A DNA stretch of 64,000 bases from Duganella sp. SG902. GTDB lineage: Bacteria > Pseudomonadota > Gammaproteobacteria > Burkholderiales > Burkholderiaceae_D. The notes below the pieces were generated by a model, which worked only from the letters and a program-made list of their open reading frames with translations, searched no databases and was not told the DNA's origin. Position 1 is the first letter of the stretch. Each line of letters starts with the position of its first letter. Both the position numbers and the translations under genes were made by a program. Positions 1 to 10,500 of this stretch are shown piece by piece. The stretch lies in assembly GCF_013376005.1 (NCBI RefSeq), contig NZ_JABMJK010000004.1, positions 1-64,000 on the forward strand, read 5' to 3'.

Positions 1-91
1 CCGACGACGACGACGCCAGATGGAGGAATTCGCACAACTGCAACCTTCACTCTTTTGAAACCATGTCAACAAAATTATTCCGGACAGCAGT

Positions 92-115
92 GCGCCTGCG
101 CGGGAATGACGGCGC
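92..115. repeat. REP-like short palindromic repeat
   Basis: A GCGCC / GGCGC inverted pair encloses the core TGCGCGGGAATGAC. The core resembles the CCTGCGCGGGAA units downstream of uvrD and polA in this window. It lies downstream of valS in the 183-base stretch before that gene's stop codon, where I see no gene. Confidence 0.4.
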
Positions 116-154
116 ATCAGTTTGCGGTCAAAAAGCCTTAACTTAGCGGCATTA

Positions 155-174
155 GGATCTGACCCCGGATTGCG
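155..174. repeat. Arm end of the GGGGTCAG palindrome family
   Basis: CTGACCCCGGATTGCG here is identical over 16 bases to the outer end of the palindrome at 33475-33490. No partner arm is seen in the 154 bases to its left, so this is a remnant or a half-element. It lies just downstream of valS. Confidence 0.5.
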
Positions 175-183
175 GGTTGCTGT

Positions 184-2979
184 TTAAGCGGCTGGCAGCT
201 TGGCGATTTGCTCGCGCATTTTCTCCAGCGTGGCGCTGAAGTTGGCGACCCGTTCTTTTTCTTGCGCCACCACTTCCGCCGGCGCGCGCGCCACGAAGCT
301 TTCGTTCGACAGCTTGCCGTTGGCCTTGTTGATCTCGCCTTCCAGGCGGGTGATCTCCTTGGTCAGGCGCTCACGCTCGGCCTTGACGTCGATTTCCACT
401 TTCAGCATCAGCTTGGTGGTGCCGACGATGGCCACGGCGGCCGGCGAATCCGGCAGCGCGTCGACGATCTGCACTTCCGCCAGCTTGGCCAGCGATTGCA
501 CGTACGGCGCGAAGCCTTCCATCGCCGCCTTCTCCTCGGCGTTGCCCGGCTCGACGATCAGCGGCACGCGCAGCGACGGCGCCAGTTGCATTTCGCCGCG
601 CAGGTTGCGCGTGGCGTCGGTCAGCGCCTTCAGCTGCTGCATCCAGGCCTCGGCCGATTCGTTGATGTTGGCGGCGTTGGCGATCGGGTACGGTTGCAGC
701 ATGATCGAGTCGCCGGTCTTGCCGGCCAGCGGCGCGACGGCTTGCCACAGCGCCTCGGTCACGAACGGAATCACCGGATGCGCCAGGCGCAGCACCACTT
801 CCAGCACGCGCAGCAGGGTGTGGCGGGTGGCGCGCTGCTGCCCTTCGGTGCCGCTTTGCACCTGGACCTTGGCCACTTCCAGATACCAGTCGCAGTACTC
901 GTCCCACACGAACTTGTAGATGGTCGAGGCGATGTTGTCGAAGCGGTAGTCTTCGAAGCCCTTGGCCACGTCCAGCTCGGCCTTTTGCAGCAGCGAGATG
1001 ATCCACTTGTCGGCGTTCGACAGGTCGGCTTCGGATGCCGAGCAGTCTTTGCCTTCGGTGTTCATCATCACGAAGCGGGTGGCGTTCCACATCTTGTTGC
1101 AGAAGTTGCGGTAACCCTCGCAGCGGCCCAGGTCGAAGTTGATGTTGCGGCCCAGCGAGGCGTACGACGCCATGGTGAAGCGCACGGCGTCGGTGCCGTA
1201 GGCGGCGATCCCTTCCGGGAATTCCTTGCGCGTGGCCTTGGCGATTTTCTCGGCGGCTTTCGGGTTCATCAGGCCGGTGGTGCGTTTTTCCACCAGCGCG
1301 TCGACGCCGATGCCGTCGATCAGGTCGATTGGGTCCAGCGTGTTGCCCTTGGACTTGGACATCTTCTGGCCCTGTGAGTCGCGCACCAGGCCGTGCACGT
1401 ACACGGTTTCGAACGGCACCTTGCCGGTGAAGTGCGCAGTCATCATGACCATGCGCGCCACCCAGAAGAAGATGATGTCAAAGCCGGTCACCAGCACCGA
1501 CGATGGCAGGAAGGCCTTGATGTCCGGCGTTTCTTCCGGCCAGCCCAGGGTCGAGAACGGCACCAGCGCGGACGAGAACCAGGTGTCCAGCACGTCGTTG
1601 TCGCGGCGCAGCGGCGCGGTGATGCCCTTGGCAGCGGCTTGCGCCTTGGCTTCCTCCTCGGTGCGGGCGACGAAGATGTTGCCGGCGTCGTCATACCAGG
1701 CCGGGATCTGGTGGCCCCACCACAGCTGGCGCGAGATGCACCAGTCCTGGATGTTGTTCAGCCACTGGTTGTAGGTGGTGGTCCAGTTCTCCGGCACGAA
1801 TTTGATTTCGCCCGACGACACTTTTTCCAGCGCCACCTCGGCGATCGATTTGCCCGGGTTGAACGTGCCTTCCGGCGCCGGCTGGCTCATGGCGACGAAC
1901 CACTGGTCGGTCAGCATCGGCTCGATGACCACGCCGGTACGGTCGCCGCGCGGCACCATCAGCTTGTGCTTCTTGACTTCTTCCAGCAGGCCTTGGGCTT
2001 CCAGGTCGGCCACGATTTTTTTGCGGGCTTCAAAGCGGTCCAGGCCGCGGTAGGCTTCCGGCGCGTCGTCGACGATCTTCGCATCCAGCGTCAGGATCGA
2101 CGGCATGGCCAGCTTGTGGCGTTGACCGACGGCGTAGTCGTTGAAGTCGTGCGCCGGGGTGATCTTCACGCAGCCGGTGCCGAAGGCCTTGTCGACGTAT
2201 TCGTCGGCGATGATCGGGATTTCGCGGCCGACCAGCGGCAGCGTCAGCATCTTGCCGACCAGCGGCTGATAGCGCTCGTCGGTCGGGTCCACGGCCACGG
2301 CGACGTCGCCCAGCATGGTTTCAGGACGGGTGGTGGCCACGGTCAGGTGGCCGCTGCCGTCGGCCAGCGGGTACTTGATGTACCACATCGAGCCGTCTTC
2401 CTCTTCCGACACCACTTCCAGGTCGGAGACGGCGGTGCCCAGCACCGGGTCCCAGTTGACCAGGCGCTTGCCGCGGTAGATCAGGCCCTGCTCGTGCAGG
2501 CGCACGAACACTTCGGTGACGACCTTGGAGCGCTCCGCGTCCATGGTGAAGTATTCGCGTTTCCAGTCAGGGGAAGCGCCCAGGCGGCGCATCTGGCCGG
2601 TGATGGTGGAGCCGGATTTCTCCTTCCACTCCCAGACTTTTTCAATGAATTTTTCGCGGCCGAGGTCATGGCGCGAGACTTTCTGCGCGTCCAACTGGCG
2701 TTCCACCACGATCTGGGTGGCGATGCCGGCGTGGTCGGTACCGGGAATCCAGGCGGTGTTGTGGCCCAGCATGCGGTGGTAGCGGGTCAGGCCATCCATG
2801 ATGGTCTGGTTGAAGGCATGGCCCATGTGCAGGGTGCCGGTGACGTTCGGCGGCGGCAGCTGGATGCTGAAAGAAGGTTTGCCGGCGTCGAGGGTGGCGG
2901 TGTAGTAACCGCGCGCCTCCCACTCGCTGCGCCAGAACTGTTCAATGTCGGCAGGCTCGAAAGACTTGGCTAATTCCAT
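184..2979 (-). CDS. valS: Valine--tRNA ligase
   Basis: This class I aminoacyl-tRNA synthetase charges tRNA-Val with valine in the cytoplasm. The 931-residue length is normal for the family. The HIGH signature reads HMGH at residues 51-54, directly after PPPNVTGTL, and KMSKS lies at 539-543. Between them is the large CP1 editing domain that hydrolyses mischarged Thr-tRNA. The C-terminus has the anticodon-binding domain and the ValRS-specific coiled-coil arm (about residues 860-931, rich in K and E). On the minus strand a TATAAT box at 3016-3011 precedes the ATG by about 32 bases; no convincing -35 is visible. The gene stands alone, divergent from the toxin-antitoxin pair. Recognition is certain. 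Confidence 0.98.
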   Translation of the reverse strand: MELAKSFEPADIEQFWRSEWEARGYYTATLDAGKPSFSIQLPPPNVTGTLHMGHAFNQTIMDGLTRYHRMLGHNTAWIPGTDHAGIATQIVVERQLDAQKVSRHDLGREKFIEKVWEWKEKSGSTITGQMRRLGASPDWKREYFTMDAERSKVVTEVFVRLHEQGLIYRGKRLVNWDPVLGTAVSDLEVVSEEEDGSMWYIKYPLADGSGHLTVATTRPETMLGDVAVAVDPTDERYQPLVGKMLTLPLVGREIPIIADEYVDKAFGTGCVKITPAHDFNDYAVGQRHKLAMPSILTLDAKIVDDAPEAYRGLDRFEARKKIVADLEAQGLLEEVKKHKLMVPRGDRTGVVIEPMLTDQWFVAMSQPAPEGTFNPGKSIAEVALEKVSSGEIKFVPENWTTTYNQWLNNIQDWCISRQLWWGHQIPAWYDDAGNIFVARTEEEAKAQAAAKGITAPLRRDNDVLDTWFSSALVPFSTLGWPEETPDIKAFLPSSVLVTGFDIIFFWVARMVMMTAHFTGKVPFETVYVHGLVRDSQGQKMSKSKGNTLDPIDLIDGIGVDALVEKRTTGLMNPKAAEKIAKATRKEFPEGIAAYGTDAVRFTMASYASLGRNINFDLGRCEGYRNFCNKMWNATRFVMMNTEGKDCSASEADLSNADKWIISLLQKAELDVAKGFEDYRFDNIASTIYKFVWDEYCDWYLEVAKVQVQSGTEGQQRATRHTLLRVLEVVLRLAHPVIPFVTEALWQAVAPLAGKTGDSIMLQPYPIANAANINESAEAWMQQLKALTDATRNLRGEMQLAPSLRVPLIVEPGNAEEKAAMEGFAPYVQSLAKLAEVQIVDALPDSPAAVAIVGTTKLMLKVEIDVKAERERLTKEITRLEGEINKANGKLSNESFVARAPAEVVAQEKERVANFSATLEKMREQIAKLPAA

Positions 2980-3082
2980 GATATGGCAGATTTAATTTGC
3001 GAAAACAGCCATTATAGATGACGCGGCCCCTGCTGCGCATTATTGTGGCAGCTACAATGGGCCTAACACGCAGGAGGATTCC

Positions 3083-3304
3083 ATGGGCATGACCGTAGCC
3101 GAAATAGAGGAAAGTATCAAAACATTAAGCTTGGCGGATAAGCAGCGCATCCTTGATGCCTTGAGCCGCGAGCTGGCTGATGCCCGCCACGCCATGACAT
3201 TGGAAGGGCTGGATGATGTCGATGCGGGTCGGTTTGTGGACCAGCAGGATGTCAAGAAGTGGGCCGACAGCCTAGGGACCAACGCGCCGCTGCCCCGGCC
3301 GTGA
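3083..3304 (+). CDS. Antitoxin of a ParE/RelE-type toxin-antitoxin pair
   Basis: This 73-residue acidic protein is followed after 3 bases by a ParE-like toxin. Its second half (GLDDVDAGRF..QDVKKWADSLG...PLP) is the toxin-binding tail typical of small antitoxins that partner ParE/RelE. The N-terminal 35 residues (helical, LADKQRILDALS) do not show a clear ribbon-helix-helix strand and resemble the helical start of other addiction-module proteins. AGGAGG at 3072-3077 supports the ATG at 3083; an in-frame ATG at 3089 is also possible. A TACAAT box at 3053-3058 may be the -10. Type II antitoxins usually repress their own operon; no operator was identified here. Confidence 0.75.
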   Translation: MGMTVAEIEESIKTLSLADKQRILDALSRELADARHAMTLEGLDDVDAGRFVDQQDVKKWADSLGTNAPLPRP

Positions 3305-3307
3305 GCC

Positions 3308-3583
3308 ATGGATATCTTCTGGACCAGCAAGGCGCTGTCCGATCTTGATCGATTGCACGATTTTCTGGCATTGATCGACCACCACGCTGCCGCGAGCGCC
3401 GTCCGCGCGTTAGTATCTGCTCCTGACCTACTGCCCGCCAATCCGAGGATAGGCGAGTTACTGGATGAATTTTTACCCAAGGAGGTGCGCCGCATTTTGG
3501 TGCGCCAATATGAAATCCGCTACGAGATAAAAGATACGGCGATTTACATTTTGCGTGTGTGGCACACGCGGGAGCATCGCTGA
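3308..3583 (+). CDS. ParE/RelE-family toxin
   Basis: The 91-residue protein has the fold signature of the ParE/RelE superfamily: an N-terminal strand and helix (IFWTSKALSDLDRLHDFL), the central pattern PRIGE, and the C-terminal strands VRRILVRQYEIRYEI and YILRVWHTREHR. The family either poisons gyrase (ParE) or cleaves mRNA on the ribosome (RelE). The RVWHTREHR end is typical of the ParE-like branch, so gyrase inhibition is the better guess but is not demonstrated. It begins 3 bases after the antitoxin stop, so the two are cotranscribed and probably translationally coupled. The crotonase start follows 13 bases after its stop. Confidence 0.8.
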   Translation: MDIFWTSKALSDLDRLHDFLALIDHHAAASAVRALVSAPDLLPANPRIGELLDEFLPKEVRRILVRQYEIRYEIKDTAIYILRVWHTREHR

Positions 3584-3596
3584 CAGGAGAAAAAAT

Positions 3597-4412
3597 ATGC
3601 CCAGCTTTGAAACGCTTGCCTTGAGTATCGAGGACCATGTTGCGACGGTGCGCTTGAATCGGCCGGAGAAGTTGAACGCGATGAATGCGGCGATGTGGAA
3701 CGATATCCGTGCCGCGTTCCGCTATATCGACGAGACGCCGGAGATCCGCGTCGCCATTCTGGAGGGGGAGGGCAAGGCCTTCACCGCCGGCATCGATTTG
3801 CAGATGATGATGGGCGTCGGCGCGCAGGTGCGCGATGAGTGCGACGGCCGCACGCGCGAGAAGCTGCGCCGCGTGATCCTTGATTTGCAGGATACCCTCA
3901 CCAGTCTGGAACGCTGCCGCAAGCCGGTGCTGGCCGCCGTGCATGGCGCCTGCGTCGGCGGCGGCATCGATTTGATCTGCTGCGCCGACATGCGCTATTG
4001 CTCGTCCGACGCCTGGTTCAGCATCAAGGAGATCGACATCGGCATGGTGGCCGATGTGGGCACACTGCAACGTCTGCCGCGCCTGATCGGCGAGGGCATG
4101 GCGCGCGAGTTGGCCTACACAGCCCGCAAGTTCGACGGCGCCGAGGCCAGGGAGATGGGCTTTGTGAACCGCGTGTTCGAATCGCCTGAGGCGTTGCGTG
4201 CAGGCGTGCGCGAAATCGCCGCGACGATTGCGGCCAAGTCACCGTTGTCTGTGCGCGGCACCAAGGAGATGATCACCTACGCCCGCGACCACTCGGTGGC
4301 GGACGGCCTGAACTACGTCGCCACCTGGAACGCCGCCATGCTGATGTCCGCTGACCTGCAAGCGGCCATGATGGCAGGCGTGAGCAAGTCCACCCCTCAG
4401 TTCAAGGACTGA
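3597..4412 (+). CDS. Enoyl-CoA hydratase/isomerase family protein, dienoyl-CoA isomerase-like
   Basis: This is a crotonase-fold protein of 271 residues. The oxyanion-hole segments are visible as KAFTAGID (about residues 60-67) and HGACVGGGIDL (about 116-126). The segment EIDIGMVADVGTLQRLPRLIG is very close to the hallmark of delta(3,5)-delta(2,4)-dienoyl-CoA isomerase (ECH1), where the two acidic residues shift double bonds during beta-oxidation of unsaturated fatty acids. It is therefore more probably an isomerase than a hydratase. The ATG at 3597 is preceded by AGGAG (3584-3590 region); the frame extends 14 codons further upstream but that part overlaps the toxin gene and is not family-like. 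Confidence 0.88.
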   Translation: MPSFETLALSIEDHVATVRLNRPEKLNAMNAAMWNDIRAAFRYIDETPEIRVAILEGEGKAFTAGIDLQMMMGVGAQVRDECDGRTREKLRRVILDLQDTLTSLERCRKPVLAAVHGACVGGGIDLICCADMRYCSSDAWFSIKEIDIGMVADVGTLQRLPRLIGEGMARELAYTARKFDGAEAREMGFVNRVFESPEALRAGVREIAATIAAKSPLSVRGTKEMITYARDHSVADGLNYVATWNAAMLMSADLQAAMMAGVSKSTPQFKD

Positions 4413-4484
4413 CGCATCGCTTGCATCTTCTGGCAAGGCGCCGTTGCCGCATGCGCGACGGCAGCGGCGCCCTGGGCTTAGCCC

Positions 4485-6014
4485 TTACTTGCCGCAGCCG
4501 AGCGAGAGGATGCGGTCATAGGCCGCCTTGGCCTGCACCAGGCCGTAGCCGAACTTGTCGTCACGGCCGGCCGCGCCCAGGTCTTGCGCGCTCTTGTCGA
4601 GCGAAACGCGGACCTGGCTGCCGGTGCAGCTTGGGAAGTAGCTCCACACCAGCGCCGCCACGCCCGACACATGCGGCGTCGCCATCGAGGTGCCGTCGTA
4701 GTAGGCGTAGTTGGTGGCCGTGACGCTCAGGGTGGCGCTCTGGCCCAGCTGGTTCTTCATGGCCGCGCCCTCGGTGTCGGAGGCGGTGACCGACGGGATG
4801 GTGGTGACGGTCGTGCCCAGCGTGCCGCCGAAGCCGCCGGGGGCGTTGTTGTAGACCACGGCGCCGACGCCGCCACTGTTCTGGCAGTTGCTGACCTTGG
4901 TGGCGAAATCGATGCTGCCGCGCGCGATCAGGCACACCTTGCCGGCCACGGCGCTGTTGACGGCATCGCCCAGCCCGAAATCGGCCAGCGGCGCGGTGAC
5001 GGTCTTCTTGGGCGAGCCTTCCATGCCGCCGGGCGCGTACACCGTGTTGCCCACTTTCAGCGCCGAGTTCGAGCCTGCGCCCATGGGCACGGTCGACAGG
5101 ACGTTGACGCCGGGCGCGGCCAGCTCCACCTTGCTGTTGTATTGCGAGAAGGTCGCCCATTGCTTGAATTCGTCCAGCGCGCCGACCGACAACACGCTGG
5201 CGTAGCCGGCCGGGTAGGAGATGGCCGTGGTGCCGTCGTTGCCGGCGGCGGCCACCGACAGGATGCCCTTGGCTTCCAGCGCCGCGAAGGCGCGGTCCTC
5301 GGTCCGGCTCGACGCCGCGCCACCGAGCGACATGCTGATGACGTTGGCCCCGGCCGCGCCGCAATTGTTGGCGGCCTTGGCCAGGGAGGAGGAATAGGCC
5401 CAGCCATCGGCGCCAAACACCTTCACGATGTAGAGCTTGATCTTGCGGTTCGGATTGATGCCGACCACGCCGGTGTCATAGTTGTTGATGGCGGCAATGG
5501 TGCCGGCCACATGGGTGCCGTGATGGTTTTCGTCGGTGTACCACCAGCCGGTGCCGCGGTCGTACACGCCGTTGGCGTTGTTGGCGTTCAGGTCCTCATG
5601 CGCGCGGTCGTAGCCGGAATCGATGATGCAGACGGTGCGGTTGCTGGCGTTGCTGTCGGATAACTGGTCAGCCTGCACCATCTTGATGCCGTAGGGGACC
5701 AGTTGGCCGCTGAGGTAGGGCGCGGCCGAGGGCGTGGTGGCGCTGAGCGGATAACGCTTGACGTCCGGCTCCACGTACAGCACGTTGGGATTGTGCTGCA
5801 GCCCCTTGAGGGCATTGGTCGGCACCTCGATGGCCATGGCGTCCATGCCGTCGATCTCCAGCATGACCGCGCCGTGCGCCGCGCCCACCGCCGCCTTGAT
5901 GTTGGCGGCCGCCCCGGGCTGGAAGGCAACGATGACGCGTTGCTTGTCCTGCGCGGCGTGGCTGGCGCCCACGGCGGCCAGCAAGGCGGCGCCGATGATC
6001 AGTTTCGTCTTCAT
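4485..6014 (-). CDS. Secreted subtilisin-family serine protease (S8) with PA-like insert
   Basis: This 509-residue preproprotease starts with a Sec signal peptide (MKTKLIIGAALLAAVGASHA). An I9-type inhibitor propeptide follows at about residues 25-95, and then the S8 domain. The catalytic triad is visible: Asp132 in CIIDSGYD, His165 in HGTHVAG and Ser443 in GTSMATPHVSG, with the oxyanion Asn in AAAGND. A protease-associated-like insert lies between His and Ser (about 335-415, containing the paired cysteines of GKVCLIARG and NCQNSGG). The frame opens earlier, but the ATG at 6014 follows GGAG and begins the signal peptide. It probably acts outside the cell as a general protease; the substrate is unknown. 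Confidence 0.93.
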   Translation of the reverse strand: MKTKLIIGAALLAAVGASHAAQDKQRVIVAFQPGAAANIKAAVGAAHGAVMLEIDGMDAMAIEVPTNALKGLQHNPNVLYVEPDVKRYPLSATTPSAAPYLSGQLVPYGIKMVQADQLSDSNASNRTVCIIDSGYDRAHEDLNANNANGVYDRGTGWWYTDENHHGTHVAGTIAAINNYDTGVVGINPNRKIKLYIVKVFGADGWAYSSSLAKAANNCGAAGANVISMSLGGAASSRTEDRAFAALEAKGILSVAAAGNDGTTAISYPAGYASVLSVGALDEFKQWATFSQYNSKVELAAPGVNVLSTVPMGAGSNSALKVGNTVYAPGGMEGSPKKTVTAPLADFGLGDAVNSAVAGKVCLIARGSIDFATKVSNCQNSGGVGAVVYNNAPGGFGGTLGTTVTTIPSVTASDTEGAAMKNQLGQSATLSVTATNYAYYDGTSMATPHVSGVAALVWSYFPSCTGSQVRVSLDKSAQDLGAAGRDDKFGYGLVQAKAAYDRILSLGCGK

Positions 6015-6118
6015 GTGTGTCTCCATGTTGTATAGGTTGTTGTATTGCCAGATTACTCCCGGCCATGGAGCACCGGCAATCGTGCTCAACACAAACGTGG
6101 TTTTTTTGCTGGAGGCGC

Positions 6119-6142
6119 AAAAAAAAGGACGCCGCGGCGTCC
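6119..6142 (-). terminator. Rho-independent terminator
   Basis: A perfect 8-bp stem GGACGCCG/CGGCGTCC (6127-6142) is followed on the minus strand by eight T residues (plus-strand A-run 6119-6126). It sits downstream of the DUF4382 lipoprotein gene and upstream of the protease, so the two are likely separate transcripts. Five T residues on the plus side could make it bidirectional. Confidence 0.88.
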
Positions 6143-6201
6143 TTTTTGCGATCCCTGAAGCTCGGGGCTTGAGGGTAACGCCGCTAAATTAAGAGCCGTC
6201 A

Positions 6202-7419
6202 TTAGGGCTTGAGGGTGAAATTGATATTGGCCTGGTTCTGCGCCGAAATATCGACCACCGGCGTGCTGAGCGTGGTGTAGCCGCTGGCGGACGCCTCCAC
6301 CAGATACTTGCCGGCGCCCGGCAGCACCGTGCTGGCGGTGCTGAACCGCAGCGGCAAGGTGGCGCTGTATGGCGCGTATTGCGGCGCTTTGACGGGCAGC
6401 CCGCTCAGCGTGTAGTTGCCGCTGTCGAGGTCGGCGCCCCGGTACTTGATGGTGACCACCGGGCCGGCCGCGAAGCTTTGCTTGGCGGACACGTAGGCGG
6501 CGGCCGTGGTGCTGGCCGGCGCCAGCGTGACGGCGCCGGCGATGCTGCCGGTGGTCGATGCCGGCAGGGTGATCGGCGCGGCGGCGGTGCTGATCGGCAC
6601 CATGGCCGAGGTGCTGGTGACCGGCACCGCGCCCACCACGGCGGCGGCGCTGGCGTCGGCCGTGATCACCACATCATAGTTACCCAGCGGCAGACGGGTC
6701 AGGGCAAATTCGCCGGTGCTCGGGTTGGGGGCGGTGGCGCTCACCACCACGCCGTTCTGCTGGGCCGACACCATCACATGATTGGCCAGCAAGGCGGTGC
6801 TGACGTAGCCGCTGATGCCGTTCAGGGTGAAGGGAATGACCTTGACCACCGGCTTCAGCGCGTATTTGCCGTTGCCTTTGGTGACCACCGATTTGCAGGC
6901 GTCGAAGTCCAGCACCAGGTCCACGCGCTGGCCGGCGGCCACGTCGAATTCGTTCACCAGCTTGATGCCGCTCTGCACCGCGCTGGGCGTGTCCAGCGTT
7001 TGCTCGGTCGTGCTGCCGCTCGGCACCACGGAGTTGGCCAGGCCGTTGCCGGTGTTGCCGTCCAGGACCAGGCGCAGTTGCGAATAGTGGCCGGCGCTGA
7101 GCGACGTCTGGCCGAGGGCGTCGAGGGTGCCGTTGTTGAGCGCGAGCAGGTTGATCTTGCGCGCCGGGTTGAGGGTGATGTCGGTCCAGCCGCTGTCGGT
7201 CTCGGCCGCGCTGGCGCTCTGGTGCACCCGCACCTTGCTCACGGTGACGTTGACCGCGTCGAACCCGCAAGCCGGGGCGTCGGTCACGGACACCCCCAAG
7301 GTGCCGGTGGATGGCGCGGCTGGCGCGGAACCGCCGCCGCCACCGCCGCAGGCGCTCAGTAACGCCGCCGTCAACGCCGCCGTGGCGGCCAGGGAATAGG
7401 AGATGTAGGGCTTGCTCAT
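6202..7419 (-). CDS. DUF4382 domain-containing lipoprotein
   Basis: The 405-residue protein has a lipoprotein signal peptide ending in LLSAC, with Cys24 as the lipidated residue, followed by a Gly/Ser/Ala-rich tether. Residues about 40-200 match the DUF4382 pattern (GTLGVSVTDAPACGFDAVNVTVSKVRVH and later VDLVLDFDACKSVV). The remainder is a Thr/Ala/Ser-rich beta-type region with carboxypeptidase-regulatory-like repeats (LPLGNYDVVITA, LSGLPVKAPQY). It is likely anchored in the outer membrane or periplasm. The function of the family is unknown. GAGG precedes the ATG, and a strong terminator follows the gene. Confidence 0.85.
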   Translation of the reverse strand: MSKPYISYSLAATAALTAALLSACGGGGGGSAPAAPSTGTLGVSVTDAPACGFDAVNVTVSKVRVHQSASAAETDSGWTDITLNPARKINLLALNNGTLDALGQTSLSAGHYSQLRLVLDGNTGNGLANSVVPSGSTTEQTLDTPSAVQSGIKLVNEFDVAAGQRVDLVLDFDACKSVVTKGNGKYALKPVVKVIPFTLNGISGYVSTALLANHVMVSAQQNGVVVSATAPNPSTGEFALTRLPLGNYDVVITADASAAAVVGAVPVTSTSAMVPISTAAAPITLPASTTGSIAGAVTLAPASTTAAAYVSAKQSFAAGPVVTIKYRGADLDSGNYTLSGLPVKAPQYAPYSATLPLRFSTASTVLPGAGKYLVEASASGYTTLSTPVVDISAQNQANINFTLKP

Positions 7420-7563
7420 GATGTGCCTCGCTTATGAATATTATTGGGTCGCGGTCTCCACCGCTGAGCTAGATTGTGACTAGCGAGGCGCTATTTTCTA
7501 TGTGCGGTGACGCACGTAGTAAAGTTTGGTTACATTAATGGAGTGCAATACCGGCAAGCTTGC

Positions 7564-10500
7564 CTATTCCGCCAGGCGCCAGGTGTTGCGGCCGGCGGCC
7601 TTGGCTTCATACAGCGCCACGTCGGCGCGTTTGTAGAGTTGTTCGTGGCTGTCGCCCTGGCGGTGGCTGGCGGCGCCGACGCTGGCGCTGATCTCGATCA
7701 CGTCCGCGCCGTGCGCCAGCGGCGCGGCCAGGTTGCTCAGGATGCGGGCGCACACGGCGGCCGGCGTGCCGCTCTCCAGCGGCTGGTGCAGCAGCACCGC
7801 GAACTCGTCGCCGCCGAGCCGGTAGGCGCGGTCCGACTCGCGCACCGCCGCCCGCAGCCGCTCGGCGGCCGCCACCAGCAGGGCGTCGCCGGCGTCGTGG
7901 CCCAGGCTGTCGTTGATCTGCTTGAAGTGGTCGAGGTCGATCAGCAGCAGGGTGAAGGCGGCGCCGCCGCGCTCGGCCTGCGCCACCAGGTGGCGCAGCT
8001 CGTCGTTGAACAGGCGGCGGTTGGCCAGGCCGGTCAGCGGGTCGCCGTAGGCCAGCGTCTCCAGCTGCGACTGGATGGTGCGCAGCTCGGCGGTGCGCGC
8101 CTGCACCATGCCTTCGAGCTCGCGCTGGCGCCGGCGCAGGTAGGCGGTGCGCGCGTGCAGCAGGCCGGCGGCCAGCAGGATCACGAGCACGAACATCGCC
8201 AGGCGCGCCAGCGGATGCTGGTGCCACGCCGGCAGCACCCGCACCGGCACCGCGATCGGCGCCGACCAGTCGCCATGGCGGTTGGTGCCGCGCAGTTGCA
8301 GCAGGTAGTCGCCCGGCGGCAGGTTGTTGTAGCTGGCGCGGCGCGCGCCGGCGTCGGTTTCCACCCAGTTGGAGTCGAAGCCCTTGAGCTGGTAGGCGTA
8401 GCGGTTGCGCTCCGGGGTGGCGTAGTCGAGCGCGGCGAACTCCAGCGAGAAGCCGCGCTCGCGCGCGGCCGGCGGCACCGTCACCGGCGGCGCCTTGGCG
8501 CCCAGGCCGGTGTTGTAGACGGCGGCCGGGATCTCCTTGTCGTTGAGCAGCAGGCGCGTGACCACCATCGGCGGCGCGTAGTGCGACACGCTCAGCGCCT
8601 GCGGCTTGACCACGCTGACCCCGGACAGGCCGCCGAACACCAGTTCGCCCTCGGCGGTGACGGCGCCCGAGTTGGTCCAGTAGGTCGGCACCTGCACGCC
8701 GTCGCTGGCGCCCAGCGCGCGGATGGTCAGCGCCTCGGGATCGATGCGGGCCAGGCCGGCGTCGGTGCTGGCCCACAGCATGCCCTCGCGGTCGAGCAGC
8801 AGCTTGTTGGCGCCGCTGTCGGGCAGGCCCTGCTGCATGCCGAGCCGGCGGAAGCGGCGCCGGCCGTCCGGGTCGGTGCGCTCCAGCATGACCACGCCGG
8901 TGCCGAAGTTGGACATCCACAGGCGGCCGCGGCGATCGAGCGCCAGCGAGGACACGTAGCCCGGCGGCAGCCGGTCGGGCACCGCCAGTTCGGTCGGGAT
9001 GCGCTCGACCGCGTCCGGGCCGAGCCGCGCCAGCCCGCCGCGCGTGCCGACCCAGACGTCGTCGCCGACCGGCAGCACGGCGGTCACGCGCGGGTCGCCC
9101 AGTTGCTGGTCCTCGTGGCGCAGCAGGCGCGGCGCGCCGGCGGCCGGCAGCGCCAGCGCCCACAGGCCGTCCAGCCCGCCGACCCACAGCGTGCGCCCGT
9201 CCAGCGCCAGCGCCCAGACTTCCTCCTCCTCGCCGCGCGTGGGCACCACCACGCGCCGCGGGTGGCGGCCGTCGGCGCCGGTGCGGTACAGGCCGTGCTG
9301 GGTGCCGATGTAGACCTCGCCGTCCGGCCCCGGCGCCATCGCCAGCACACGGCCCGGCGGCAGGCCGGCGGCGGTGGTCAGGCGGCCGGTGTGGCCGCGG
9401 TAGGGATCCATGATCTCGATGCCGCCGCTGGTGTTGCTGAGCCAGAGCTGGCCGTCGGGCGCCAGCATCACGCTGGGCACGCTCAGCACGTTGCCGCGGT
9501 TGGCCTCGGCGTGGCGGATGGTGGTGATGGCGCGCGGCTGCGGATCGTGCTGGCTGATGCCGGCCATGTAGGAGGTGAAGATGATGCCGCTGCGCTCGCG
9601 CAGCATGGCCATGATGTCGTTGTCGGGCAGGCTGTCGGGGGCGTCCGCGCGGTGGCGGATGCGGCGCGTGGTGTTGCTGCGCGCGTCGAGCACGACGATG
9701 CCGCCGTTGGCGCCGTTGGTGCCCAGCCAGATCTCGTCCGGCCCGGCCTCGACGATGGCCGAGACGCGCTCCGATTGCAGCGTCGGCTGCGCGCCGCTCT
9801 CGCGCACCGCCGCCGCGCCGTGGGCGTCGCCGCCCGGCGCGATGCTGAAGGCGCCGTTGGTGCGGCTGCCGATCCACAGCCGCCCGGCGCTGTCCTTGAG
9901 CAGCGCGGTGATCGACAGGCCGGTCTTGCCGCCCAGCGTGATCTGTTGCGCCGGCTGGCCGGGCTTGAGCTGGAACAGGCCGCGGCGGGTGCCGATCCAC
10001 AGCGTGCCGTCGGCCTCGCGCAGCAGGGTGTCGACGCCGCCGTCCGGCAGGGCGGCGCCGGCCGGGGCCTGGCGGGTGAAGCGGCCGTCGGCGGTCATGT
10101 GGTCGAGGCCGCGGCCGGTGGCCAGCCACAGGCCGCCCGCGCCGTCGTCGGCGATGGCGCTCACGCGCGGGTCGCGCAGGCCGTCGCCGCCGGCGCGGTA
10201 GCGCACGAAGGCGTCGCGCGTGGCGTCGTAGCGCGCCAGCCCGCCCGAGCTCATGCCGATCCACAGGCGGCCCTGGGGGTCGACGTGCAGGCTCATGATG
10301 TAGCTGTCGGGCAAGGCCTCGTCGCGGGCGGCGTCGGCCACGTACTTGACGTGGCGGTTGCCATCCCAGCGCACCAGCCCGGCCTGGGTGCCGATCCACA
10401 GGAAGCCCTGGCGGTCCTGGGCCAGGCACACGCCGCTGCTGACGTCGATGTGCATATTGTGCTTGAAGCTGGTGTTCGCCTGGCCGGACCAGCGCTCGCC

